Shown: positions 26,477 through 34,035 of the stretch, in pieces
How positions within the stretch are numbered: the stretch's first letter is position 1
How the letters are laid out: every line of letters begins with the position of its first letter
Origin: an uncultured Microbacterium sp.
Lineage (GTDB): Bacteria; Actinomycetota; Actinomycetes; Actinomycetales; Microbacteriaceae
Direction of reading: 5' to 3'
Length of the DNA: 64,000 nucleotides
Assembly: GCF_947488465.1 (NCBI RefSeq)
Contig: NZ_CANKZA010000002.1
Location: 310,001 to 374,000, forward strand
Made by a program: the position numbers and the translations under genes
The notes under the pieces: model-generated
Databases searched by the model: none
Told to the model about the DNA's origin: nothing
The model's input: only the letters and a program-made list of their open reading frames with translations

Positions 26477-26636
26477 CAGCCGACCGACGGCCGCAGAGGG
26501 ATCGGCTTGTGGTCCGCCGGTCTCGAGCTCAGGGTGGACAACTTTCGCGGCGAGGGGGCCGCAGCAGCTGGACATTTCCCGAGTCGACAGCCCGCCCTGA
26601 TGCGGACGCGGTGGACAAGTCAGGCCGTTTCCTACA

Positions 26637-26641
26637 CCAGA
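26637..26641. repeat. Target site duplication, right copy
   Basis: CCAGA directly after the right inverted repeat, matching 25439-25443. The CPBP coding sequence continues from here in the frame set by the left part. Confidence 0.85.
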
Positions 26642-27465
26642 GTGGGATCGGACTCCTGCCGATTGAACTACCGTTCTCCGCTATCGCGGGAATCAACCAG
26701 CTCGGACTGTTCGCCGGACCGTTTACGGCGGCGCTGCTGATGACACACCTCACGGAGGGCCGCGACGGCACACGCCGGTTCTGGCGTCGCCTTGTGCAAT
26801 GGCGGGCACGCCCGCTCTGGTGGGCTCTGGCCCTTGCCGCTATCCCTCTGGCAACGGGCGCTGGCTATCTGCTGAGACCGGGCACCACCTTCGCTACCGA
26901 GGAAGGCGGAGCCGCCATGCTCGGGCTGCTGACGGCCACTTACCTTATCTATCTCCGCGGCGGCCCGATCCAGGAAGAACCGGGCTGGCGCGGCTTCGCA
27001 CTTCCACGGCTTCAACAACGACTGCATCCGGTGACGGCGGCGCTCTTGCTCGGAGTGATCCACTGCTTCTGGCACGCACCGTTGTTCCTCACCGACGAGT
27101 GGGACACTGCACGGCAGGAGCCAAGCCAGTACCTGGCCTACCTCATGCTGGTCATCAGCCTCTCGGTCGTTCTGTCCTGGCTCTTCAACGGGTCGCGAGG
27201 TTCCGTGACGGTGGTGATCCTCGGCCACAACGGCGTGAACTGGGCGCTGTTCACGGTGGGGGCTCTGACCGGGTACTCGCCTGTCTCCAACTGGCCTGCG
27301 GCGCTCGGACTCGCTGGCCTCGCGATAATCGCCATCATCGCGACCCGTGGACGACTCGGATACACCGGAGCCACAGCGCCCAGACGGGGTAGTGCCCTCA
27401 CGGCCGATTCCATGCGCCAGGAGAGCCCATGACCCCATCGCAAGGCCAAGCGCAGGCACTACCCC

Positions 27466-27484
27466 ATGGGGCAAACGATGGGGC
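27466..27484. promoter_or_regulatory. Right arm-type integrase sites (ATGGGGC repeats)
   Basis: ATGGGGC at 27466-27472 and 27478-27484, again 12 bases apart, as at the left end. An inverted copy, CCCCATCG, lies at 27433-27440. The pair ends 119 bases before the attR core. Pattern-based inference of integrase arm sites. Confidence 0.55.
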
Positions 27485-27603
27485 ACCAAGTACGTTTCTG
27501 CGCGTATCGAGAGGTAGGCGCATGCCTTCGCTACCCCGGAAACCGTTGCTTTCATGCGGGTTTCTGCGTCCTAGCGTGGGTACCTGTTCGGGCAGGGGTA
27601 AGA

Positions 27604-27625
27604 GTTCAAGTCCCCCCTCGCGCAC
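27604..27625. repeat. attR core
   Basis: The 22-bp duplicate of the tRNA-Leu 3' end (16133-16154). No tRNA precedes it, so it is the displaced attachment half. The native chromosome, including the tRNA terminator, resumes right after it. Confidence 0.92.
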
Positions 27626-27636
27626 CCAACGAATTC

Positions 27637-27668
27637 AACCCCCGACCGGAATCTTCCGGTCGGGGGTT
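27637..27668. terminator. Native tRNA-Leu terminator, now displaced; also after GntR gene
   Basis: AACCCCCGACCGG pairs perfectly with CCGGTCGGGGGTT around a six-base loop, giving a 13-bp stem. Before the element arrived it stood 12 bases after tRNA-Leu. Now it ends the element's right flank and also serves the GntR gene reading from the other side. Confidence 0.85.
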
Positions 27669-27684
27669 GTGTCGTTTGCGCCGC

Positions 27685-28326
27685 TCAGCCGACGTTGTGG
27701 AGGAATCGCAGAACCCGCTCGGCCTCGTCGGCGTTGCGGGTGGCGATCGCTTCGCGAAGATCCCGGTATCCCTGCGCTCGCGCCATCGGGCAGGCGACGA
27801 ACGGCACCCAGCCGCGGAGATTCCGCCGAATCGCCAGCGACGCCTCGCGGATGAACCCGGTGAACACCGCGTTGTGTGTGGCGATCGTGACGCGCGTGAA
27901 GAAGAGGACGGATGCGTCGAACACACGGATCGGATCGGATTCATCGACGGCCGCGATCACGGCATCCAATGCGCTCACCAATTCGGCCAGCTCGTCATCC
28001 GTGCATTCGGTGAGGGCCAGGCGCAGGGCGTTGCCCATGAAGTAGGCCGTGAACGCTCCGGTGTCGGCGCGGAGCTTGTCATCGGGATCGGACACACGCG
28101 TGTAGCGGCCGACCGCGATCTCCACCAGTCCGAAACGCTCCAGGCGCTGTAGGGCCTCGCGCACGGGAGTGCGGGACACACCCAGTTGGGTGGCGAGATC
28201 GACGTCGCGCAACTGCTGCCCGGGCGCGAGGGTTCCATCGAGGATGGCGTCACCAATGCGCGCATACACCTCGTCGCCGAGGATCGTGCCGCTGGTGAGT
28301 TCGATCGGGGGGAGAATCGCAGTCAT
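27685..28326 (-). CDS. GntR-family regulator with FCD domain
   Basis: A 213-residue regulator. The N-terminal winged helix has ILDGTLAPGQQLRDVDLATQ and the recognition helix SRTPVREALQRLERFGLVE (about 52-70). The C-terminal all-helical FCD domain (about 80-210) binds carboxylated ligands in many relatives, often with a metal held by Asp/His residues. The start MTAILPP was chosen to match the family; an upstream ATG adds 17 residues. No target operon is next to it, so its regulon is unknown. Confidence 0.92.
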   Translation of the reverse strand: MTAILPPIELTSGTILGDEVYARIGDAILDGTLAPGQQLRDVDLATQLGVSRTPVREALQRLERFGLVEIAVGRYTRVSDPDDKLRADTGAFTAYFMGNALRLALTECTDDELAELVSALDAVIAAVDESDPIRVFDASVLFFTRVTIATHNAVFTGFIREASLAIRRNLRGWVPFVACPMARAQGYRDLREAIATRNADEAERVLRFLHNVG

Positions 28327-28425
28327 CGCGGGCAATATCCTACGTCGCACCGGCCCGTGTTCACGGCCGATTCCCATGAATGGAACCTTCGCTGAGGCAC
28401 TGATATATCGGTAGAGTGAGCGCAG

Positions 28426-28503
28426 CCACGCCCAGCGTGGCCTATCCGGGGGGATCCGTCGACGCCCGGGCGCACGCGCTCAGCGCGAGACGCCTGGGCG
28501 TCG
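28426..28503. other. Two hairpins in the GntR-csp intergenic region
   Basis: CCACGC-CCA-GCGTGG (28426-28440) is a perfect 6-bp hairpin. CGACGCCCGGGCG (28460-28472) pairs with CGCCTGGGCGTCG (28491-28503), 12 of 13 bases, with an inner GCGCT/AGCGC pairing. Both lie in the 309-base gap between the divergent gntR and csp starts. They could be a terminator or the leader structure of a small RNA. Nothing else is recognised in the gap apart from the csp leader. Confidence 0.45.
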
Positions 28504-28635
28504 AATGGTTTACCGGCCATTATTGCAACGTTTATGTCACCATCTGATATCGGCCAGGCGTATGCCCAGGTAACGGCGCTAGCATGACCACTGGCGCACT
28601 CGCGCCGAATACAGCTCGATTTAGTAAGGCAGTTC

Positions 28636-28842
28636 ATGAGCACCAGCGGTACCGTCAAGTGGTTCAACTCGGAGAAGGGCTTCGGCTTCATCGCTCCCGA
28701 TGAGGGCGGCGCAGACGTCTTCGCCCACTACTCCGCCATCGAGTCGAGCGGCTACCGCTCCCTCGAGGAGAACCAGCGCGTCGAGTTCGAGATCGCCCAG
28801 GGCCCCAAGGGCCTGCAGGCGGAGAACATCCGACCCCTCTGA
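28636..28842 (+). CDS. cspA: Cold shock protein (CspA family)
   Basis: A 68-residue OB-fold RNA chaperone that melts RNA structure, in the cold or constitutively. RNP1 is KGFGFIAP (14-21) and RNP2 is VFAHYSAI (28-35). The length is standard. The leader upstream (28510-28635) is lower in GC than the genes around it, as expected for csp mRNAs, whose 5' regions are thermosensitive. It converges with the coiled-coil protein gene. Confidence 0.96.
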   Translation: MSTSGTVKWFNSEKGFGFIAPDEGGADVFAHYSAIESSGYRSLEENQRVEFEIAQGPKGLQAENIRPL

Positions 28843-28851
28843 AGTCCTCAC

Positions 28852-28868
28852 GGCCCGCAGAGCGGGTC
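28852..28868. terminator. Short hairpin between csp and coiled-coil gene
   Basis: GGCCCGC and GCGGGTC pair around an AGA loop, followed by a T-containing stretch. It sits 10 bases after the csp stop and one base before the stop of the convergent gene, so it could end both transcripts. Low-confidence prediction. Confidence 0.45.
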
Positions 28869-28869
28869 G

Positions 28870-30126
28870 TCAGTCTTTCGTCAAGACGTCGTAGTCCGCA
28901 AGGGCTACGGCGTCTTCGGCGTTTCTGAGGGCACGTCGGGCCGCATCCAAGGCATCGACCGGATTGTCGGCCCCCCGCGCTGCCGCGAGGTCGCGGTGCG
29001 CTGCGGCGAGCCGCACGCGGGCGTCCGCTCCGGCGCGCGCGGCTCGGGGCTGTGCCCGGGAGATCGCGTCGCGCGCCGTCGCGAGCGTGCCGGGGAGCGC
29101 CGTGCGCGCTCCCCGGAGACGCTGCGCGGCCGTGCGGGCATCGCCCAAGGCAAGATCGATGCGATCACGGAGGCATGCGAGGCCGTCCACGGTCGCGGCG
29201 GGAGCGCGGTGCGCCCGTGCCTCGAGCCCGGACATCTCTGCCTCGACGTTTCGTAGCTCGGCTCCGAGTCGCTCGGATTCGGCGGTTTCGAGCCCCTCCC
29301 GCGCCGTCAGAGCGTGCCGCAGCGCTGCCCGCGCCGACGCTATTTCGCCGTCGACGGCGCCGGCGGCATCCGTGATGAGTCGATGCCTCTCCTCGACGCG
29401 GCGCGCAGCGGAGGATGCCTCGCGCACGGCGCGTTCCGCCTCGGCGAGGATCGGGAGTGTACTTCTGGTCGGATCGCTCGCTCGTGTTGCGGCCTCGTCG
29501 ATGAGGCGCTCGGCCTGTGCCAGCGCGCTCACGGCGGTCGCGGCGTCGCGCTCAGCCTCCGCCCACTCGGTGCGGTCCCAGCGTGCGGCGAGCTCTGCCA
29601 GGAGCGCGGCCGGATCGGCCAATTCCGCGCGCAGTCGACGGCATCGATCTCGTGCGGCGGCGATCTGAGATGCGGCCGTCACGTGCGACCGCATCCATTC
29701 GTCATGCTCGCTCCGCGCACGCTCGATCGACGCGATCGCGACGTCGGTCCGCGTGCGGATGCTGCGCGACACGCGCCGCACGTCGTCCGGATGCGTGTCG
29801 GCACCCAGGTCACGGAACTCCGCGAAAGCGTCGTCGCGGACATGGTGCGCCGTCATCCGGGCCCGCCGGAGAGCAGCCGGAGCGGTGCCGTCGTAGAGCG
29901 CACCGGACAGATCCACGTCGAGGTCGAGTTCCTCGATCATGTCGTCGAGTCGGACGAGGGCCGACCCGGTGGCCGTCCGCTCCTGTTCGGCGGCGGCACG
30001 AGCCCGCGGGGACCGCCGGCGACGGCGCAGGGCCCAGATGGCGAGAGTGCTGAGCGCGGCAGCGGTCCCGAACACGACCAGCCCGGGGACGACCCACGCT
30101 CCGATCGCGCCGAGCACCTCGCTCAT
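28870..30126 (-). CDS. Membrane-anchored coiled-coil protein, unknown function
   Basis: A 418-residue protein. One membrane helix near the N-terminus (about 8-33) is followed by an Arg-rich stop-transfer patch ([12 protein letters not shown]), then long Ala/Arg/Glu-rich helices with heptad-like patterning to the end. No catalytic motif is seen. It looks like an actinobacterial envelope or division-associated scaffold, but I cannot assign it to a family. The ATG overlaps the stop of the upstream HAD gene by four bases, so it is the third gene of a nucS-HAD-coiled-coil unit. Confidence 0.78.
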   Translation of the reverse strand: MSEVLGAIGAWVVPGLVVFGTAAALSTLAIWALRRRRRSPRARAAAEQERTATGSALVRLDDMIEELDLDVDLSGALYDGTAPAALRRARMTAHHVRDDAFAEFRDLGADTHPDDVRRVSRSIRTRTDVAIASIERARSEHDEWMRSHVTAASQIAAARDRCRRLRAELADPAALLAELAARWDRTEWAEAERDAATAVSALAQAERLIDEAATRASDPTRSTLPILAEAERAVREASSAARRVEERHRLITDAAGAVDGEIASARAALRHALTAREGLETAESERLGAELRNVEAEMSGLEARAHRAPAATVDGLACLRDRIDLALGDARTAAQRLRGARTALPGTLATARDAISRAQPRAARAGADARVRLAAAHRDLAAARGADNPVDALDAARRALRNAEDAVALADYDVLTKD

Positions 30127-30800
30127 TCGCTGTTCGCGACCAGAAGAGCCCTCAACTGGGTGGCGTCGTCGACCTGCGCGGCGGATCCTTCGCCCTCGTG
30201 CGGCCAGCTGAAGCCCCACCGGACGAAGATCACCGGCACGCCCTGCTCAGCTCCACCTTCGATGTCGTGGTGGCGATCGCCGATCAGCACGGGCCGGCTG
30301 ATGTCGACACCTTGTGCGGAGAGGCGCCGGAGCGCTTCGGCGATGATCGCCGATTTCGAGGCGAGGGTCTTCTCATCCGGCGTTGCGCCGACGACCGCCT
30401 GAAGGTACGGCGCGAGATCGAAGTGCTCCACGAGGGCGGCGACCTGCACTTCGGGTTTGGAGCTCGCTGTCGCCTGCGGGATGCCGGACTCGCCCAGCTC
30501 GGCGATCAGGTCACCGATCCCGGGATACAGCTTGGCTCCGGTCGTGTACCCATCGGCGCGACCGATGCGGCGGTACATCGTGGTGGCCTCGGCGGCTTGC
30601 TCGGGCGTGAGGCCGAGGTTCTTCTGAAACGACTCGTGCATCGGCGGCCCGATCCAGTGGACGAGCTCGGCGCGCGTCGGAGGCGGGAAGCCCAGCTCAT
30701 CGAGGGCGAGAGTGAGGCGTCGAAGGATGCCGTCGGAGGCATCGACCATGGTCCCATCGACGTCCCAGAGGATGCAGGTCCACGGTGATCTCAGCGCCAT
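30123..30800 (-). CDS. HAD-family hydrolase, phosphoglycolate phosphatase-like
   Basis: A 225-residue HAD superfamily phosphatase (Gph-like, with helical cap). The nucleophile and acid are D13 and D15 in WDVDGTMVDAS, motif II is the TASSKP segment (111-116), motif III has the Lys in EKTLASKS, and motif IV is GDRHHDIEG (173-181). Substrates in this group include 2-phosphoglycolate and other small phosphate esters. It overlaps the coiled-coil protein gene by four bases and follows nucS by 19 bases, suggesting cotranscription, with no obvious functional link. Confidence 0.92.
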   Translation of the reverse strand: MALRSPWTCILWDVDGTMVDASDGILRRLTLALDELGFPPPTRAELVHWIGPPMHESFQKNLGLTPEQAAEATTMYRRIGRADGYTTGAKLYPGIGDLIAELGESGIPQATASSKPEVQVAALVEHFDLAPYLQAVVGATPDEKTLASKSAIIAEALRRLSAQGVDISRPVLIGDRHHDIEGGAEQGVPVIFVRWGFSWPHEGEGSAAQVDDATQLRALLVANSE

Positions 30801-30819
30801 GGGCCCAGCCTAGCGAGCG

Positions 30820-31512
30820 TCAGAAGAGCCGCGGCGCTCCGGACTCGGTGCCCTTCATCCCCTCGTAGTCCAGCGTGACGCACCGAATGCCGCGGTCAGC
30901 GGCAAGGACCTTCGCCTGTGGCTTGATTTCCTGAGCGGCGAACACCCCCGTGACGGGCGCCAGGTGCGGGTCCCTCCCGAGGAGCTCGAGGTAGCGCGTG
31001 AGCTGCTCGACGCCGTCGATGTCGCCGCGCCGCTTCACTTCGACCGCAATCGTGCCGCCGGCCGGGTTCCGCAGCAGCAGGTCGACGGGGCCGATCGCCG
31101 TCGGGAACTCGCGTCGGACGAGTGTGAGCCCGTCACCGATCACCTCCACCTGCTCGGCCAAGAGGCGCTGCAGGTCGGCCTCGACGCCGTCCTTCTGGAG
31201 ACCCGGGTCGATGCCAAGCTCATGAGATGAGTCGTGCAGCACCTCGTAGATGCGCACGAGGAGCGCGTCGCCGGTCTTGGCATGGGTCACCCGCCAGTGC
31301 TCACGCACACCCGCCGCGGCGGACTCGGCATCCGGAACCTCGACCGTCAGCGTGCAGGGCGGACTCATCCAGTTGAGGGGCTGGTGTTGGATGTCGCGGT
31401 GGAATGCGACGGTGCCGTCGGCCTTCAGCATGATCAGGCGGGTCGCGAGCGGGAGATGCGTGTTGAGGCGCCCGGTGTAGTCAACGGAGCAACGGGCGAT
31501 GACGAGTCTCAC
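30820..31512 (-). CDS. nucS: Mismatch-specific endonuclease NucS (EndoMS)
   Basis: A 230-residue nuclease that cuts both strands at mismatches and replaces MutS/MutL mismatch repair in many actinobacteria. The N-terminal domain begins [12 protein letters not shown] and carries the DNA- and clamp-contact region; the C-terminal PD-(D/E)xK site has D144, E158 and K160 (AVEVKRRG). The GTG start gives the family N-terminus; an in-frame extension upstream is not conserved. First gene of a three-gene unit. No mutS or mutL is seen in the window, which is consistent with the NucS system. Confidence 0.95.
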   Translation of the reverse strand: MRLVIARCSVDYTGRLNTHLPLATRLIMLKADGTVAFHRDIQHQPLNWMSPPCTLTVEVPDAESAAAGVREHWRVTHAKTGDALLVRIYEVLHDSSHELGIDPGLQKDGVEADLQRLLAEQVEVIGDGLTLVRREFPTAIGPVDLLLRNPAGGTIAVEVKRRGDIDGVEQLTRYLELLGRDPHLAPVTGVFAAQEIKPQAKVLAADRGIRCVTLDYEGMKGTESGAPRLF

Positions 31513-31786
31513 CTCGTCAGTGTAGGAAAAAGACCGGCAGGGCGCGACGTGACGGATCGTCCACACCCGGGCGCTCGACGGTTTCGCGTCCGGGATTGTC
31601 CGGGAATGGGCTCTCAGCCTCGTGGCGCGATGGCATCTTGCTAGAACAGGGAGGACGCATCGTCGGGGGGCGCGCGTCAGGGGTCGGGGAAAGGTGTCGC
31701 GCGGAGGGCTGGGGCCTGCGGCGCCTCTCCTCGACGCCCGATCCGCGCGGCGTCAGGGTGCGGCGGGACCCGGATACACTGACGCC

Positions 31787-32731
31787 GTGGAACAGGACGT
31801 CCGCCCGCAGAAGCAGGCAGCGCGCTTCGATCCGCTCGTTGACGAGTTGCGTGTGCTGCGAGAGTCTCGGGGGGTCACGTACCGAGAGCTTGCCGCGCGG
31901 ATCACCCGCCAGCGTGAAAACGACGGTGTCATCCCCGCAAAAGCGCGGATTGCGCACACGACTGTGTCGGATGTCTTTCGTCTCGGGCGGTCTCGCCTGA
32001 ATGCGAACCTCGTCGCTGAGATCGTCCGAGCGCTCGACGGCGACGACGCAGCAGCGAAGGACTGGCGGACACGTGTCGCGCAGATCGCGCCGCTCACGCC
32101 GGTCGTTCCTCGCTCGCCCGAACCGGTCGATGCATCGCCACCGACCCTTCCCACCACCGCCCGCCCCACGGTGCCGGCTCTCGTCGCCCTCGTCGCGGGC
32201 GGCCTGCTTCTGAACGCGACCGGCAAGTTCTTCAATCCCCTGCTGGGGGACATCTTCTTCGTGGACATGGTGGGGACGGCCGTCGTCGCGTTGATCGGCG
32301 GACCGTGGCTGGCGGCTCTCGTCGGTCTGCTTTTCGTCGTCGTGGAACTGCTCAAGTTTCAGATCGGCGGCGCACTGTTCGCGGTGACCATGATCTTCGC
32401 CGGACTGATCTGGGGCTATGGCGTTCGCCGGGGCTGGGGCGCGACGTTGCCGCGCTTTCTCGCTGTGAGCGCCGTGGTCGCCGTCGCGACGTCGGCGCTC
32501 GCCGTTCCCATCACGATGCTGTACTACGACGGGCAGGTCGATCGCGGGCTCGATGTGTTGTTCGCCCACCTGCAGGCGGGAGGCCTCGGTCCGTGGCTCG
32601 CGGTCAGCGGGACCAATCTCACGGTGTCGCTGGTCGACAAGGTCCTCACCGGGGCAATCGCGTTCCTGATCGCGCGCCTGATCTGGACGAGCCCTGGAGC
32701 CGCCGAGCACGGCTTCGCGCCTCGGCGCTGA
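31787..32731 (+). CDS. XRE-type HTH domain fused to a membrane domain (ECF S-component-like)
   Basis: A 314-residue protein of two parts. Residues 16-84 form a helix-turn-helix, with ELRVLRESRGVTYRELAARI and a recognition segment near AHTTVSDVFRLG. A Pro-rich linker (104-128) leads to six hydrophobic segments (about 130-310), with GKFFNPLLGDIFFVDMVGTA and a Gly/Asn-rich TNLTVSLVDK late helix. The membrane part resembles substrate-binding S components of ECF vitamin transporters, but no ECF ATPase or T component is nearby. It may be a membrane-tethered regulator that senses ligand directly. The GTG start is inferred; an open frame upstream lacks a ribosome site. Confidence 0.7.
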   Translation: MEQDVRPQKQAARFDPLVDELRVLRESRGVTYRELAARITRQRENDGVIPAKARIAHTTVSDVFRLGRSRLNANLVAEIVRALDGDDAAAKDWRTRVAQIAPLTPVVPRSPEPVDASPPTLPTTARPTVPALVALVAGGLLLNATGKFFNPLLGDIFFVDMVGTAVVALIGGPWLAALVGLLFVVVELLKFQIGGALFAVTMIFAGLIWGYGVRRGWGATLPRFLAVSAVVAVATSALAVPITMLYYDGQVDRGLDVLFAHLQAGGLGPWLAVSGTNLTVSLVDKVLTGAIAFLIARLIWTSPGAAEHGFAPRR

Positions 32732-32740
32732 CGAGGCGGG

Positions 32741-33976
32741 TCAGTGGCGGCCGACGCCGACCTGAGAGCCGGCGATGGGCTTCGCGACACCGGAAGCGAG
32801 GCCGCTCACGATGATGAGGCCGACGATGATCCAGAGCGTCGGCAGAATCCCGATCTGATGGCTGATCCACCCGAGCACGGGTGGGCCGCAGAGGAACGCG
32901 ACGTAGCCGATCGTCGCGGCCGCGGAGACGGATGCCGCGGCGCGCGTCGGGTCATCGGCTGCCGCGGACATGCCGAGGGGGAAGCCGAGCGAAGCGCCGG
33001 CGCCCCAGAGTGCAATGCCGATGAAGGTGACCGGCAGGTTCGGGGCAAGGATGAAGGTGATGAGTCCCGCGGCAGCGGCGACCGAGAGGATGCGGAGCGT
33101 CCATACGCGTCCGATCCGGTCGACGAGCGGTCCCCCGACGGCGCGGAAGGCGGTCATCGCGACCGAGAACACCGTGAGTGCGATCGCGCCGACCTCTTCG
33201 CGCTGGCCGTGCCCGTCGACGACCGCGATCGTCAACCAGTCGTTCGCGCTACCTTCGGCGAAGGCCATGCCGAGCATGATGAGCCCGATCGCGTAGATGC
33301 GAGGCTCCCGCCACACGGCGAGCGCGGCCGAGAACCGTTCGCGGCGGGAAGAGGCGGGGGAATCGTCCTTGACGTCTCCGGGGTCGTGCACCGGCACGAA
33401 TCGCAGGGACACGACAGTGACGGCGACGACCAGTACCGCAACGGCCCAGAGGTGGACACTGACCGGAACCTGCCACGCTGCCATCGCGACACCGATGCCG
33501 GCGCCCGCGACGGTGCCGAGACTGAAGAAGGCATGGAAGAGCGGCATGAGCGTCTTGCCGAAACGCTGCTCGACCGCGGCTGCTTCGACGTTGATCATGA
33601 CGTCACTGGCGCCGAACGTGAGACCCATGAGGGCCAGGCCGACGGCGGCGACCGGAAACGAGCCGAGCGTCTCCACGCCGACACCCACGATGATCAGCGC
33701 GATCGTGAGTCCGGTGAACATGACGTACAGCCCGCGACGAGCGCCCCAGCGCACCACGATGATGTTGGCGAGAGTGAGACCGATGAGGGATCCGGCGCCC
33801 ATGACGAACAGCAGCATCCCCAACTCGAGGTCACCGATGCCGAGCGCGCGCTTGACCGAGGGCAGGCGCGAGGCCCACGAGGCGAACGTCACTCCGCACA
33901 AGAGGAACAGAGCGAAGATGGCGGTCCGCCACTGCACCAGGGTGGTGCGGGTCATCTCGGGAGCAATGGTGGTCAC
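32741..33976 (-). CDS. MFS-family transporter
   Basis: A 411-residue major facilitator with twelve hydrophobic segments. The loop between helices 2 and 3 has the motif GARRGLYVMF, and the N-terminus begins TLVQWRTAIFALFL. It resembles fucose/sugar-type or drug permeases of actinobacteria, but the substrate is not visible in the sequence. It is divergent from the LacI-type regulator gene, and the palindrome at 33990-34001 lies between their starts, so the regulator probably controls it. A GTG start was taken at 33976; an internal ATG eight codons later is possible. Confidence 0.9.
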   Translation of the reverse strand: MTTIAPEMTRTTLVQWRTAIFALFLLCGVTFASWASRLPSVKRALGIGDLELGMLLFVMGAGSLIGLTLANIIVVRWGARRGLYVMFTGLTIALIIVGVGVETLGSFPVAAVGLALMGLTFGASDVMINVEAAAVEQRFGKTLMPLFHAFFSLGTVAGAGIGVAMAAWQVPVSVHLWAVAVLVVAVTVVSLRFVPVHDPGDVKDDSPASSRRERFSAALAVWREPRIYAIGLIMLGMAFAEGSANDWLTIAVVDGHGQREEVGAIALTVFSVAMTAFRAVGGPLVDRIGRVWTLRILSVAAAAGLITFILAPNLPVTFIGIALWGAGASLGFPLGMSAAADDPTRAAASVSAAATIGYVAFLCGPPVLGWISHQIGILPTLWIIVGLIIVSGLASGVAKPIAGSQVGVGRH

Positions 33977-33989
33977 GCAGAGAGCCTAC

Positions 33990-34001
33990 CGAATCGATTC
34001 G
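33990..34001. promoter_or_regulatory. LacI-family operator palindrome
   Basis: CGAATCGATTCG is a perfect 12-bp palindrome with the central CG typical of LacI/GalR operators. It lies in the 59-base gap between the divergent MFS and lacI-type gene starts, where binding would control both. Confidence 0.7.
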
Positions 34002-34035
34002 ATACCGGGTGCAACAGAGGGGTTACCATCAAGGG

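Larger units (their letters stand above)
25444..26636. mobile_element. Transposase-less insertion with terminal inverted repeats (mobile insertion cassette), 1193 bp
   Basis: The ends are 24-bp imperfect inverted repeats: TGTAGG at both tips and TGTCC at both inner ends, 16 of 24 positions identical (25444-25467 against the complement of 26613-26636). It is flanked by the 5-bp duplication CCAGA. More TGTCC-like boxes lie just inside (for example near 26536 and 26568). No transposase is encoded; two membrane-protein genes are carried instead. This matches a non-autonomous IS derivative that carries cargo, moved by a transposase in trans. The IS family cannot be fixed; tip sequence and duplication size are compatible with IS481-like elements. 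Confidence 0.82.
25347..27432 (+). pseudogene. CPBP-family intramembrane metalloprotease gene, split by an insertion
   Basis: The first part (25347-25443) encodes MTSMLTRHPLTAFFVLASLG and 12 more residues to WWLSQ, then meets an insertion and a stop (TAG 25446-25448). The rest is at 26641-27432, beginning SGIGLLPIEL. Removing 25444-26636 and one copy of the 5-bp target repeat restores one frame of about 295 residues with the CPBP motifs EEPGWR (E144, E145, R149), H177 in FWHAP and H228-N229. The intact gene would have been third in the PadR operon. The distal part might be translated from a GTG at 26611 within the insertion, but it would lack the first membrane helix. Confidence 0.88.
16133..27625. 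mobile_element. Integrative (probably mobilizable) element in tRNA-Leu, 11.5 kb
   Basis: The boundaries are the 22-bp perfect direct repeats in the tRNA-Leu 3' end. Next to the left end is a tyrosine integrase pointing toward it. Cargo: XRE regulator, excisionase-like protein, Fic protein, methyltransferase, MobF relaxase (broken), PadR regulator, two membrane-protein genes of which one is interrupted, and a nested transposase-less insertion. No FtsK-type translocase, Rep or type IV secretion genes are seen, so at best it was mobilizable in trans. The chromosomal heptamer GGATGCC/GGCATCC is nearly absent inside, supporting transfer from another genome. Confidence 0.88.

Noticed and set aside
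25444-26636. Insertion as an ordinary IS with a decayed transposase
   Set aside because: No fragment of DDE transposase is visible in any frame, and the interior is taken by two membrane-protein frames.
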